The notes: generated from the letters alone by a model not told the origin. Positions 26,307 to 37,300 are shown, numbered from the stretch's first letter. The stretch: 64,000 nucleotides of DNA from Sphingomonas piscis (GCF_011300455.1 NZ_CP049869.1:310001-374000); one strand, 5' to 3'. Translations and numbers: made by a program.

Positions 26307-27331
26307 GCCGGCTCGAGCGCCTGCCACTGGAAGGCTACGTCTTCCTCTACCTGCTCGCCTATCTTCCGAACGTCATCATCACCAAGCTGGTGACGAGCAC
26401 GCTGCATGCCGGGCTCGGCCGTCCGCTCACCGGCCTTGAAACCCTTCCCGCTTCGCTGATCATCAGCACGGTCCTTACCTACATCTTCATCTGGGCGTCC
26501 GGGTGGCACCGCGACGCGCACAGCGTGCCCGTGCTCGGCGCGCGCTTCCCGGTGCCCACGCGCTACACCTTCCTGTCAGGACTCGGCACCGCGCTGGTCC
26601 TGTTCACCGTGCCTTTGTCCTTCACCTTCGAAGGCGTCAGCATCCCGTTCATCCAGCTGCTGATGCGCGGCGACATTCTGGTCATCGCGCCGGTCGTCGA
26701 CCTGATGTTCGGCCGCAGGGTCCGCTGGTGGAGCTGGGCGGCGCTCGTGCTGGTACTGCTCGCGCTCGTTATCACCCTCAGCGACCGTGGCGGCCTCCAT
26801 CTCCCGCCGCTCGCGATCCTTACGGTGGTCCTCTATACCGTGGGTTACTTCATCCGTTTGGCCGTGATGACGAAGGTGTCGAAGAGCGGCGATCCCGCCT
26901 CCGTTCGCCGCTACTTCGTGGAAGAGAAGATTTTCGCGCTGCCCCTCTCCGTGGCGATCCTCGCGGCGATCTCCGCCAGCGGGATCGGGTCGCAGTCGGG
27001 CGCGCTCAGCTGGGGCTTCATCGCGGTGTGGACCGACCCCGTGATCCTGCCCCTGTTCGCGATCGGTTTCACCCTGACCATCATCTCTGTGCTGGCGATC
27101 ATCATCCTGCTCGACCCGCGGGAGAATGCCTACTGCGTTCCGCTCGAGCGCGCGGCGAGCCTGATCGCGGGCGTCGGTGGCGCACTGCTCCTCGCCTGGG
27201 GCTGGGGCCTGCCGATGCCGCGCGCGGCCGAGCTGGTCGGCGCCGCAATCCTGATCGGCACCATCGTCCTGCTTTCCGTTGCCCCGAGACTGGAGCGCCG
27301 GACCGCGCCCCTCCGGGCGGAAAGGCCCTGA
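26303..27331 (+). CDS. Polytopic membrane protein of unknown function (EamA/DMT-like)
   Basis: A 342-residue integral membrane protein with nine or ten hydrophobic helices. Features such as LLMRGDILVIAPVVDLMFGR and a repeated helix layout recall drug/metabolite-transporter permeases, but I do not recognise a specific family. The start forms an ATGA overlap with the CapA-like gene, so the two are translated together. A TBDR follows after 61 nt. Its position suggests inner-membrane transport of the block B substrate, the counterpart of the TRAP system in block A. This is inference from context. Confidence 0.65.
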   Translation: MSRLERLPLEGYVFLYLLAYLPNVIITKLVTSTLHAGLGRPLTGLETLPASLIISTVLTYIFIWASGWHRDAHSVPVLGARFPVPTRYTFLSGLGTALVLFTVPLSFTFEGVSIPFIQLLMRGDILVIAPVVDLMFGRRVRWWSWAALVLVLLALVITLSDRGGLHLPPLAILTVVLYTVGYFIRLAVMTKVSKSGDPASVRRYFVEEKIFALPLSVAILAAISASGIGSQSGALSWGFIAVWTDPVILPLFAIGFTLTIISVLAIIILLDPRENAYCVPLERAASLIAGVGGALLLAWGWGLPMPRAAELVGAAILIGTIVLLSVAPRLERRTAPLRAERP

Positions 27332-27343
27332 CGAAATTGATGG

Positions 27344-27376
27344 CCTCAGCCGGCGGAACAGCCGGAGGGGCATTTT
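27344..27376 (+). terminator. Possible intrinsic attenuator before the TBDR gene
   Basis: A hairpin with stem CCTC-ag-CCGGC / GCCGG-a-GGGG (27344-27370), followed by ATTTT. It lies in the 61-nt gap between the permease and receptor genes and would reduce or separate transcription. The stem has a bulge and the T-run is short. Confidence 0.35.
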
Positions 27377-27392
27377 GGAAGAGGACCGGTTA

Positions 27393-30089
27393 ATGACCTT
27401 TCGAGCATCGCTGAACACCCGCACCGCGATCGGCTCCGTTGCCATGCTACTCGCCAGCCCTGCCATGGCGCAGACGGCACAGCCGGTGACGCAGGAAAGC
27501 TTAGATCAGACTGCGGACCAGGACAGTGTTCCGGCAACCGCGCCGGAAACGCCGGTCGCAGACATCAACGATAATGCTGCCAGCGAGATCGTCGTCACGG
27601 GCAGCCGCATCCGCGGCGTCGCACCCGTCGGGTCCAACGTCATCGCCGTGACCCAGGAAGAGATCGCGCAGGCGCCAGTGAACAGCACCAACGACCTGCT
27701 CCGCCGTGTGCCGCAGGTCATTTCACTCGGCGCCAATCGTCAGGGCGGCTCGGCCCAGAACGGCGCCGCGAACGCGACCCGGGGCGCCGGCATCAACCTT
27801 CGCGGCCTGTCCACGAATGCGACTCTGTTGCTTTACGACGGCAAACGCTTTCCTCCGCAAGGCACACAAGGCCAGTTCACCGATCCGTCGGCAATACCGT
27901 CGATCGCGCTCAGCCGCGTGGAAGTCGTCGCCGACGGTGCCTCGGCGATCTACGGCTCCGATGCCGTTGCCGGCGTCGTCAACTTCATCCTTCGCAAGGA
28001 CTTCAACGGCATCGAGGCCCGCGCGCGCTACGGCATCACTGACACTGACTACAAGGAAAGCCTGCTTGCGCTGATCGGCGGCCGAAAATGGGACGGCGGC
28101 TGGGTCATGGCCGCGGGCGAATTCACCAAGAACACCGACTTACTCGGCGGAGAGCTGGACTTCTACCGCAACAACAATCTCGACCGCGGTGGCCGCGACC
28201 TCCGCAGCACCAACTGCGATCCCGGCACGTTGACAGCGGGCGGGCGCACCTACGCCATTCCGCAAGGCGGCTTGACGACTGCCAACGTCGGCAGCCTGGT
28301 GCCGAACACCCGCAACCAGTGCGAATTCCGCGATATCGAGCAGGTGATCCCGAACCAGAAGCGCTGGAGCGGCGTCCTTGCCGCCAGCCAGGAGGTCACC
28401 GACCGTATTCGGGTCTTTGCCGATGGGTTTTATTCGAAGCGCAACGGCACCTTGCTGTTCAATTCGACGGTGAACGCCACCGTACCGCGCACCAATCCCT
28501 TCTTCGTGTCGCCGGTCGCCAATGCGCAAACGGTGACGGTCCAGACCAACTTTCTCGACGATCTCGGGCCAATCCCGAACCCATACCGCTCCAACACCTG
28601 GAACGTGTCGGCCGGGGTCGAGGCCGACCTGTTCGGCGACTTCCAAGGCACGGTCTACTACGCCCACGGCAAGTCGGAGGAGGTTGCCGATCGCAAGCGG
28701 TCCGGTGTCAACGGCGGCGCGCTGAATGCCGCTCTTGCCGATACGAACCCGGCGACCGCACTCAACGTCTTCGGCGGTCCGAACAATCCGGCCACCCTGG
28801 CGAAGATCACCGACAATTACTTCGTGATTACCGGCAGGACCAAGCTGGACGTCATCAACGCCAAGATCGACGGCTCGCTTCTCTCGCTTCCCGGCGGGGA
28901 TGTCCGCATCGCCGTGGGCGGTGAGCATCGCGTCGAATATACATACACCGACTTGTGGATCGGCACGTCCGCGGTCAACAACCATGTGACCGATGACGGC
29001 AAGCGTAACGTCGACGCGCTCTTCGGTGAGCTGTTCATTCCGGTTGTCGGCGCGGGCAACAGCCGTCCGGGTCTCGAGCGTCTGTCGCTCAGCATCGCCG
29101 GCCGCTACGAGAAATATAGCGACTTCGGCAGCACCAAGAACCCGAAGCTCGGGATCAACTATTCGCCGATCGCGGGCGTGACCCTCAAGAGCTCCTACGG
29201 CACTTCCTTCCGAGCGCCGACGTTCACCGAAGTGTCCACCGTTGCCGGTGGCGCGGGTCTCTACTTCGACACACTTCCAGGTCCGGGCGGTACAAACCTC
29301 CAGGGCATCGGCATCGCCGGCGGCAACCCCAGCCTGAAGCCTGAGAAGGCGAAGACCTTCTCGGTCGGGGTCGAAGTCACACCGGCACTCGTGCCAGGCT
29401 TTGCCGCATCGCTGAACTATTTCTTCATCGACTATACCGACCAAATTCAGGCGCTGCGCGGCACCGCCGGCCTGCTCACCAACCCGATTTACGCGTCTTT
29501 CGTTCAGTTCAACCCGACTCAGGCGGAGATCCAGGCGCTGATCAACTCGGGCCTGCCCATCAACGCGCAGATCAACCCGGCCTTGGTGACCTACATCCAG
29601 GACGGCCGCCGCCAGAACCTCGGCACCTCCAAGATGCGCGGGCTGGACTTCACCGCCGCCTACAACTGGAACTGGGGCGACCTGGAGCTCGATGCCGGAA
29701 TCCAGGGCACATACATCATGGATTACCTGTTCGAAGCCGTGCCAGGCTCAGGCCTTCGCGACGTGCTCGATACCTTCGGCTTCACGCAGAAGTACCGCTC
29801 GCAAGCCGACGTGGGCGCCAAATGGAGGGGGCTGACGACGCGGCTCACCTGGAACCACCTTGGCGGTTATGAAAACACGACGGTCACGCCGTTCCAGAAG
29901 GTAAGCAATTACGACACGGTCGATGCGCTGGTTGCCTATGACATCAACCAGAACATCACGCTGGGCGTGGATGTCCGCAACTTGTTCAACGAGGACCCAC
30001 CCTTCGTGAACACGACCAACGGCTACGATCCGCAATCGTCGAATCCGATCCCGCGGCTCATCTCCTTCAGCGCGCGCCTGAAATACTGA
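27393..30089 (+). CDS. TonB-dependent receptor
   Basis: An 898-residue outer-membrane receptor. The ATG at 27393 gives a signal peptide ending at SPAMAQ; upstream in-frame codons overlap the permease gene and lack homology. A TonB-box-like SEIVVTGSRIRG segment is followed by plug motifs INLRGLSTNATLLLYDGKRF and VEVVADGASAIYGSDAVAG, a barrel, and a C-terminal SARLKY. It resembles the receptor at 12467-15241, with RGVAPVGSNV in place of RGTAPVGSTV. Its stop overlaps the start of the tannase-like gene (TGATG), so uptake and hydrolysis are coupled. Likely ligand: an ester or glycoside handled by the esterases of this block. Confidence 0.94.
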   Translation: MTFRASLNTRTAIGSVAMLLASPAMAQTAQPVTQESLDQTADQDSVPATAPETPVADINDNAASEIVVTGSRIRGVAPVGSNVIAVTQEEIAQAPVNSTNDLLRRVPQVISLGANRQGGSAQNGAANATRGAGINLRGLSTNATLLLYDGKRFPPQGTQGQFTDPSAIPSIALSRVEVVADGASAIYGSDAVAGVVNFILRKDFNGIEARARYGITDTDYKESLLALIGGRKWDGGWVMAAGEFTKNTDLLGGELDFYRNNNLDRGGRDLRSTNCDPGTLTAGGRTYAIPQGGLTTANVGSLVPNTRNQCEFRDIEQVIPNQKRWSGVLAASQEVTDRIRVFADGFYSKRNGTLLFNSTVNATVPRTNPFFVSPVANAQTVTVQTNFLDDLGPIPNPYRSNTWNVSAGVEADLFGDFQGTVYYAHGKSEEVADRKRSGVNGGALNAALADTNPATALNVFGGPNNPATLAKITDNYFVITGRTKLDVINAKIDGSLLSLPGGDVRIAVGGEHRVEYTYTDLWIGTSAVNNHVTDDGKRNVDALFGELFIPVVGAGNSRPGLERLSLSIAGRYEKYSDFGSTKNPKLGINYSPIAGVTLKSSYGTSFRAPTFTEVSTVAGGAGLYFDTLPGPGGTNLQGIGIAGGNPSLKPEKAKTFSVGVEVTPALVPGFAASLNYFFIDYTDQIQALRGTAGLLTNPIYASFVQFNPTQAEIQALINSGLPINAQINPALVTYIQDGRRQNLGTSKMRGLDFTAAYNWNWGDLELDAGIQGTYIMDYLFEAVPGSGLRDVLDTFGFTQKYRSQADVGAKWRGLTTRLTWNHLGGYENTTVTPFQKVSNYDTVDALVAYDINQNITLGVDVRNLFNEDPPFVNTTNGYDPQSSNPIPRLISFSARLKY

Positions 30090-31609
30090 TGCTCTCCCTG
30101 GGCCTTGCCGTTGCTGCCGGTGCTTTGAACTGTGCTGCACTGGCCGGCCCACACTCGCGCACCGTGGTTGTCCAAGCGGCGACCACGGTGCGCCCTTCCC
30201 CAAGCTGGCGGATTGAAGGCAACGGACCCTACCGCGCCGAACCGGTCCAGGTGCCCTTCTGCCGGGTTCAGGGCACGATCGAAGGCAACATCGGCTTCGA
30301 ACTGTGGCTTCCGGCCGACTGGAACGGTCGCTTGCTCGGTGCCGGTGTGGGCGGCGACGCCGGCGTGTTCAACTATCGAGACATGGCATTCCGCTTGCCC
30401 GAGGGCTTCGCGACGGTGACCACCGATGCAGGACACAAGGCGACGCAGAAACGCTGGATGGCCGATGCGAAGGCGCGCGTCGATTACGAACATCGCGCCG
30501 TTCACCTGACCGCCCAGGTCGCCAAGTCGCTGATCGCCCGCTACTACGGCAAGGCTGCCAACCGCAGTTATTTTCTCGGTTGCTCAGGCGGTGGGCGGCA
30601 GGCGCTCAAGGAGATGCAGAACTACCCCGCCGACTATGACGGTGTGATCGCCGGAGCGCCGGGCCCCTACATGCCGCTGATCAGCGTCCGCATGATGTGG
30701 TTCGCGCTTCAGCAGAAGCATAATCCAGCCGGCGCACTCAGCGATGCCGACTGGTCGCTCTACGAACGCCGAGCAACCGCTGCATGCGACCGAAACGACG
30801 GCGTTGCTGACGGCGTGATCGAAAACCCGCTGGTCTGCCGTTTCGACAAAGCTACCTTGCTGTGTAAGCCAGGTCAGTTTGCCAATTGCCTGCCCGCGCC
30901 CAAGCTCGCCATGCTGAACCAGATCGTCAGCCCGATGCGCGACGAGCAAGGCCGCCCGATGGACAAGGGCCTGCTTCCCGGCGTCCGCACCCGTCCCGGC
31001 CCACCCTCGCCGCTTCTGCGCGCGATGTGGGCCGATGCGGTCTACAACGACCCGAACTGGAACGAAGAGACGTTCCGGAGAACCGCGGACCTCGCCGCTG
31101 CCAATCGCATCATGCCGGAACTTCGCGCCGACAAAGTGGCGATTGCGCCGTTCATCCGCCGCGGGGGGAAGGCGATCTTCTACCAGGGCTGGGCCGATCC
31201 ATCCGTCATCGCAGGTCCGACGATCGACTATTATGCGCGGTTGGCGCGCGCGAACGGCGGCTACGACAGTATATCGCGGTCCGTTCGTCTGTTCATGGCG
31301 CCAGGCATGTATCATTGTGGCGGAGGACCCGGCGCGGACACATTCGGCGGATCCGGCCACACGCCGCTCCCGGGCCGAAAGGAAGACGGCGACACCCTAT
31401 GGTCGCTGATCCGCTGGGTGGAACGCAATGAAGCGCCGGAACTGCTGGTTGCCACCAAGCTTGAAGGCAGCAGCGTTCGCTTCACACGGAAGCTTTGCGC
31501 TTTCCCCAGGGTTGCCGTTTATCGGGGCAGCGGTGACGTTACCGCCGCTACATCCTTCTACTGCCGGGTGGACCCGCAACTCGCAGGAAGAATGCAGCAA
31601 TCCGATTAG
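30089..31609 (+). CDS. Tannase / feruloyl esterase family protein
   Basis: A 506-residue secreted hydrolase with a signal peptide (MLSLGLAVAAGALNCAALAG). It carries the tannase-family nucleophile motif FLGCSGGGRQALKEMQNYP near residue 165, ATTDAGH-like substrate-loop residues (VTTDAGHKA), and the catalytic histidine segment APGMYHCGGGPG with a cysteine next to it, as in the family's disulfide-linked Ser/His pair. The start overlaps the TBDR stop as TGATG. Family members cleave aromatic esters such as gallates and ferulates, which suggests that block B handles esterified aromatic or plant-derived compounds. The specific substrate is unknown. A short GCCCG/CGGGC hairpin without a T-run follows the stop. 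Confidence 0.87.
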   Translation: MLSLGLAVAAGALNCAALAGPHSRTVVVQAATTVRPSPSWRIEGNGPYRAEPVQVPFCRVQGTIEGNIGFELWLPADWNGRLLGAGVGGDAGVFNYRDMAFRLPEGFATVTTDAGHKATQKRWMADAKARVDYEHRAVHLTAQVAKSLIARYYGKAANRSYFLGCSGGGRQALKEMQNYPADYDGVIAGAPGPYMPLISVRMMWFALQQKHNPAGALSDADWSLYERRATAACDRNDGVADGVIENPLVCRFDKATLLCKPGQFANCLPAPKLAMLNQIVSPMRDEQGRPMDKGLLPGVRTRPGPPSPLLRAMWADAVYNDPNWNEETFRRTADLAAANRIMPELRADKVAIAPFIRRGGKAIFYQGWADPSVIAGPTIDYYARLARANGGYDSISRSVRLFMAPGMYHCGGGPGADTFGGSGHTPLPGRKEDGDTLWSLIRWVERNEAPELLVATKLEGSSVRFTRKLCAFPRVAVYRGSGDVTAATSFYCRVDPQLAGRMQQSD

Positions 31610-31684
31610 CCCGTCGTTCGGGCAATAGGGCGTCGTCGAGTTGACGATGCTGCCGTTGTCGTGGCAATCGGCCCGCGCCTTTGG

Positions 31685-31758
31685 GCGGGTATGATGTAAT
31701 GGTAGCCTGTCAGCTTCCCAAGCTGAACGCGCGGGTTCGATTCCCGCTACCCGCTCCA
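31685..31758 (+). tRNA. tRNA-Gly (anticodon CCC)
   Basis: A 74-nt cloverleaf: acceptor stem GCGGGTA/TACCCGC, anticodon stem TCAGC/GCTGA with loop TTCCCAA giving anticodon CCC, T-arm with GGTTCGATTCC, discriminator T and encoded CCA. It marks the boundary between the accessory catabolic region on the left and core genes on the right. Confidence 0.96.
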
Positions 31759-31763
31759 GCCTT

Positions 31764-33392
31764 TTAGATCGTCCGACCGGCCGCCGCAGCTTGATCCTCG
31801 TCTTCGGGGTCGTCGCCGCGCTGGAACACGATCGTCATCTCCTCGAAGTCCAGGTCGCGCTCGAGGTCGTGGAGCACCTCATCCTCGATCTCGCCATGGC
31901 GGTGAAGCCGCAGGAGTTCGGTCCGCCCCGCCGCGATTACCTGCAGCATCAGGTCAAAGTGCGGGCGGATACGCTCCATGAAGTTATCCGCATCCGCCGC
32001 ATATTTCGCCGTTCCCTCGGCCCGCGACTTGTAGGTTTCCAGCAGCTGTGGATGGATGAGTTCGCCATTACGGTCGTAGGCGACGGCCTCCGCTTCCAGG
32101 AACTTGGCGCGGGCGACCGCCGCCTCGGCCGCCGGAAGTGCCATCTTCGCAGGCGGATCCTTGTCCTCCGGCCGGAGCAGGCGGATCACCCAACCCAATG
32201 TCGCGCCCTGGATGATCACCGTCGCAAGGATCACGGCGAATGCCGTCACCAGCATCATGTCGCGGCCCGGGAAGTTGCCCGGCAGGCTGAGTGCCACCGC
32301 CATGGTGACGACACCGCGCATGCCGGTCCAACCGATCACCCCCGCCTGACGCCAGCCGAGTGGCCTTGCCCGCGACAGTCCCGTTGCCTTCAATCCGGTG
32401 AGCATCATTTCCGATCCGGCCACCCAAAGGAAGCGCGCCGCGATAACTGCCGCCGTCACCGTCAGAGCGGGGACGGCATAGGTGCTGACCAACGCCTCGA
32501 CCCCGCCGGCGCGCTCGATGACGCTGCGTAGCGAGAAGCCCATCAGGATGAAGACCAAGGCCTCCAGCGTGAACACAAGGGTCCGCCAGAAGGCCGACCC
32601 CTGAAGGCGAACGCCCGCCGGAAGAATCACATGCTGGTACCAGCCGAACGCGATGCCGGCGGTGACGGTGGAAATCACACCCGACACATGCGCCGCCTCG
32701 CCCGCGACATAGGCCCCCCAGCACAGCAGAACCGACGTTGCGACGACAAGTGTCTCGTCCCGGAGCCGCCGCATCACGAACATCCAGACCGCCGCAACCA
32801 GCGCGCCGATGACTACCCCGCCAACGGCAAGAACCAGGAAGGTACCCACCGCCTGTCCAGGGTTGAACATGCCGGTCAGCGCAGCCGCCACGGCGAAGCG
32901 GAAGAGCACCAGCCCGGTCGCGTCGTTGAGCAGGCTCTCTCCCTCGAGCAACGCCTGCAGACGGCGCGGCAAGCGGACGCCTTGGAGCACGGCACGCGCC
33001 GCCACGGCATCGGGCGGAGAGACGATGGCGCCGAGTGCAAGGCAAGCAGCCCAGGGAAGTTGCGGGAATAGCCAGTGGACCGCGATGCTGACGACGATCG
33101 CCGAAAAGAGAACCGCGCCGATGGCGAGCGACAAGATACCCGGCAAATGGCGGCGGAAGCGCCCAAACGCGGTGTAGTAGGCCCCGTCCATCAGCAGCGG
33201 CGGCAGGAACAGGACCAGCATCAGTTCCGGGTCGAGCTCCACCAGGGGTAGTCCGGGGGCAAACGCAAGCGCTCCGCCGCCGACCAGCAAAGCGGCCGAC
33301 GGCGGAATGCGTAAACGTGCGGCACCATAATGAAGCGCGATCGCGACACCGAGCAGCGCAAGGATCAGCTCAAAGGTTTGAACCGGATGCAT
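31764..33392 (-). CDS. Na+/H+ antiporter, CPA1 family
   Basis: A 542-residue inner-membrane protein: twelve or so helices in the first 400 residues and a soluble C-terminal tail rich in acidic residues. Signature motifs are LFLPPLLMDGAYYTAF near residue 63, GAIVSPPDAVAA near 120 and the ion-site motif GESLLNDATGLVLFRFA near 150. The tail (LHDLERDLDFEEM) is typical of bacterial NhaP/YjcE-type members. It would exchange cytoplasmic Na+ for protons. The gene converges on tRNA-Gly and is the first clear core gene to the right of the catabolic region. Confidence 0.92.
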   Translation of the reverse strand: MHPVQTFELILALLGVAIALHYGAARLRIPPSAALLVGGGALAFAPGLPLVELDPELMLVLFLPPLLMDGAYYTAFGRFRRHLPGILSLAIGAVLFSAIVVSIAVHWLFPQLPWAACLALGAIVSPPDAVAARAVLQGVRLPRRLQALLEGESLLNDATGLVLFRFAVAAALTGMFNPGQAVGTFLVLAVGGVVIGALVAAVWMFVMRRLRDETLVVATSVLLCWGAYVAGEAAHVSGVISTVTAGIAFGWYQHVILPAGVRLQGSAFWRTLVFTLEALVFILMGFSLRSVIERAGGVEALVSTYAVPALTVTAAVIAARFLWVAGSEMMLTGLKATGLSRARPLGWRQAGVIGWTGMRGVVTMAVALSLPGNFPGRDMMLVTAFAVILATVIIQGATLGWVIRLLRPEDKDPPAKMALPAAEAAVARAKFLEAEAVAYDRNGELIHPQLLETYKSRAEGTAKYAADADNFMERIRPHFDLMLQVIAAGRTELLRLHRHGEIEDEVLHDLERDLDFEEMTIVFQRGDDPEDEDQAAAAGRTI

Positions 33393-33429
33393 GCGACCGC
33401 GCTAACGGGCAGGCGCGAGCAAATGCAAG

Positions 33430-34206
33430 TTAATGCATTGAAGCGGTTCTGATCCCGCCATCCACCGGTTGGTAGCCCAAGGCGCTGAGCCCCGCCGCCA
33501 GCCGGTCGGCACATGCCCGCGCCTGGGCTCCGTCGCGAGAGCGGACGACGAAGTTGGCGCCGTAACCGGCATCATCCTGAAACGGATAGCTGCCGATGCT
33601 CACGCCCTCGGCAGAGGCTTCGGTCTCACGCAGGAGGTCTGCAACCTCGCTTTCGGCCGCGCGGGCGCCGACGGTGACCGAAACCACCGGCCGTCCGCCC
33701 TCCAACGTTCCGCTCAGCCCCTGGATCATGCTCGCCGTGATGTGCGGCACACCCGCCATAATGAAGATATTGCCGACCCTGATGCCCGGCGCCCCCGACG
33801 TCGGATTAGGGATCAGGTCCGCGCCGGCCGGTGTCCGGGCCATGCGGAGGCGGGCGTCGGTGACCTCCTGCCCGCGCGCGGCGTAATAAGTCTCCAGCGT
33901 TCGTCTTGCCTCCGGGTGGACGATCACGTCCACGCCAAGGGCGGCGGCAATGGCGTCGACGGTGATGTCGTCATGGGTCGGACCGATACCGCCAGTGGTG
34001 AACAGATAGTCATTCTCCGCCCGAAGCGCGTTCACGGCGCGGCCGATCGCCTCCATCTCGTCCGGCACCACCCGCACTTCAGCAAGGCGGATGCCCTGCT
34101 CGTTGAGCCAGGTCGCGATCTGCGCGACATTCTTATCCTGGGTGCGCCCCGACAGGATCTCGTCGCCGATGATCAGCAGTGCCGCGGTCCAGATCTTTTC
34201 GTTCAT
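33430..34206 (-). CDS. CinA N-terminal (MoaB/MogA-fold) domain protein
   Basis: A 258-residue protein corresponding to the N-terminal molybdopterin-binding-like domain of CinA without the C-terminal nicotinamide-nucleotide amidase domain. The motifs LLIIGDEILSGRTQDKN, FTTGGIGPTHDD and IFIMAGVPHI are clear. In many bacteria this domain hydrolyses ADP-ribose or occurs as a stand-alone competence/damage-inducible protein A. It is divergent from map with a 60-nt gap. Stand-alone short CinA proteins of this length are common in alphaproteobacteria. Confidence 0.9.
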   Translation of the reverse strand: MNEKIWTAALLIIGDEILSGRTQDKNVAQIATWLNEQGIRLAEVRVVPDEMEAIGRAVNALRAENDYLFTTGGIGPTHDDITVDAIAAALGVDVIVHPEARRTLETYYAARGQEVTDARLRMARTPAGADLIPNPTSGAPGIRVGNIFIMAGVPHITASMIQGLSGTLEGGRPVVSVTVGARAAESEVADLLRETEASAEGVSIGSYPFQDDAGYGANFVVRSRDGAQARACADRLAAGLSALGYQPVDGGIRTASMH

Positions 34207-34266
34207 TGTTTAGCGCCTGCTCCTTCGCCTCTCGCCACTTGGACGCTGAGCGCCTATATCTCAAGG

Positions 34267-35090
34267 ATGACGGAATATATCACGGTGGATGCCGAAGACC
34301 GGGTCGAGCCCCGCAACGGCGTGGTCAAACTGCATGGTCCGGACGGCTTTGCGGGAATGCGCAAGGCTGGCCGGCTGGCTGCGGAAATCCTCGACGCATT
34401 GGTGCCTCATGTGGTTCCCGGCGTCACCACCGATGAGCTCGATCGCATCGTCTACGATCATATGATCAGCGCCGGGGCGCTGCCGGCGACGCTTGGCTAC
34501 CGTGGCTACACCAAGAGCAGCTGCATCTCGATCAATCATGTCGTCTGCCACGGCATTCCGAGCGAGAAGCCGCTTCGCGACGGCGACATCGTCAACATCG
34601 ATGTGACGCCGATCGTCGACGGCTGGCACGGCGATACCAGCCGCATGTACCTGGTCGGCGACGTGCCGATAAAGGCGAAGCGTTTGGTCGACGTCACCTA
34701 TGAGTGCCTGATGCTCGGCATCGAGCAGGCGCGGCCCGGCAACCGCCTGGGCGACGTCGCCAATGCCATCCAACGCCATGCCGAGGCGCACCGCTATGGG
34801 GTCGTCCGTGATTTCTGCGGCCACGGCGTCGGCCGGCTGTTCCATGACTCGCCGGAGGTCATCCATGCGGGCCGGCCCGGAACGGGCGTCGAGCTTCGGC
34901 CGGGAATGATCTTCACGATCGAGCCGATGGTGAACATCGGCCGTCCCGACTGCAAGGTGCTGGAGGACGGCTGGACCGCCGTGACCCGTGACCGCTCCTT
35001 GTCTGCTCAGTTCGAGCATTCCATCGGGATCACCGAGGACGGCTGCGAAATCTTCACAAAGAGCCCGGCCGGGTTAGACAAGCCGCCTTA

Positions 35091-35094
<4 letters not shown>
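34267..35094 (+). CDS. map: Methionine aminopeptidase, type I
   Basis: A 275-residue enzyme that removes the initiator methionine from nascent proteins. The metal ligands and binding motifs are present: ISINHVVCHGIPS, VNIDVTPIVDGWHGDTSRM (two aspartates), FCGHGVGRLFHDSPEV (histidine), GMIFTIEPM (glutamate) and SAQFEHS (glutamate). The ATG at 34267 is chosen; the open frame continues 266 codons upstream, but that part is antisense to the cinA-like gene. The N-terminal stretch of about 20 residues before the catalytic core is a normal type Ia feature. The stop overlaps the convergent nucleotidyltransferase gene by 4 nt. Confidence 0.95.
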
Positions 35095-36523
<1,429 letters not shown>

Positions 36524-36526
36524 CCC

Positions 36527-37102
36527 TTAGCCTTCGACGATGACCTTGGTGCCCACCTCGGTTAGGCTGAATAACTTCTCCGCGAACTTGATCGGCAATC
36601 GCACACAGCCGTGGCTTGCCGGATAGCCGGGCAAGGCACCGCCATGAAGCGCGATGCCGTGATCGTCGATGATCTGCGCAAACGGCATTGGTGCATTCTG
36701 ATACTTGCGTGACCGGTATGTGCGCTGTTTGCGCTCCACCTTCCAGAAGCCGAGCGGTGTTTCCTTGCCCTTCTTACCGCTGGAAATCGTGGTCATGCCG
36801 ACCACCTGCTCCCCGCGGTAGACGAAGGCGGTCTGCGTCAACAGGTCGACGACGACCTGCGTGTCGCCTTCTGCCGGAATGTGCGGCGTCCAAAGGAAAT
36901 CGCCGGGCTTCAGGTGGGTGAGCCCGAAGCTGCTGGTCGCCCCCTCCCGCGCTTTTTCAGCGAAGCCGTTGGTCCAGCGATAGCCGAGGTCGGCCTTCTT
37001 GGTCGGCGCAACGGCAACTTGCTGCACGCGCGGCACTTCGGTCGTGGAACATGAGGCGAGCGCTGCCGAACACAGCAGCGCAAGCGCGACCTTGAGCCTC
37101 AT
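36527..37102 (-). CDS. L,D-transpeptidase (YkuD) lipoprotein
   Basis: A 191-residue protein with a lipoprotein signal (lipobox LASC, Cys18) and a YkuD catalytic domain. The catalytic motif HGGALPGYPASHGCVRLP gives H153, H164 and nucleophile C166. Such enzymes form 3-3 cross-links in peptidoglycan or attach outer-membrane proteins to it. The gene converges on the helix-turn-helix gene with 3 nt between the stops. Length and motif spacing are normal. Confidence 0.93.
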   Translation of the reverse strand: MRLKVALALLCSAALASCSTTEVPRVQQVAVAPTKKADLGYRWTNGFAEKAREGATSSFGLTHLKPGDFLWTPHIPAEGDTQVVVDLLTQTAFVYRGEQVVGMTTISSGKKGKETPLGFWKVERKQRTYRSRKYQNAPMPFAQIIDDHGIALHGGALPGYPASHGCVRLPIKFAEKLFSLTEVGTKVIVEG

Positions 37103-37111
37103 CTGGACGAT

Positions 37112-37300
37112 CTACTTGAGAGCGGCGGCGACCGGCTCGGCGGCAGCCGACCGGATCTGCTGCGCCGACTGGGCGAGTCCGGCGAAATGCGCAGCCAAGG
37201 CGGAGTGCCGTTCCCGCGCCGCCTCGGTCAGTGCCTCACGCGCCGCACGGCGCTCCCGCGACGCGCGGCGCTCATAGAAATGTACCGTCGTGACCATCAT
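37112..37300 (-). CDS. Small hypothetical protein
   Basis: A 62-residue, Ala/Arg/Glu-rich, probably helical protein (ERRASRERRAAREALTEAA). The ATG pair at 37300 is preceded by GGGAGGG; a longer frame to 37378 lacks a ribosome site. It lies 9 nt upstream of the L,D-transpeptidase gene on the same strand and could be its operon leader gene. No family recognised. Confidence 0.5.
   Translation of the reverse strand: MMVTTVHFYERRASRERRAAREALTEAARERHSALAAHFAGLAQSAQQIRSAAAEPVAAALK

Noticed and set aside
33469-34266. In-frame upstream extension of map by 266 codons
   Set aside because: Antisense to the CinA-like gene; the conserved protein starts at ATG 34267.
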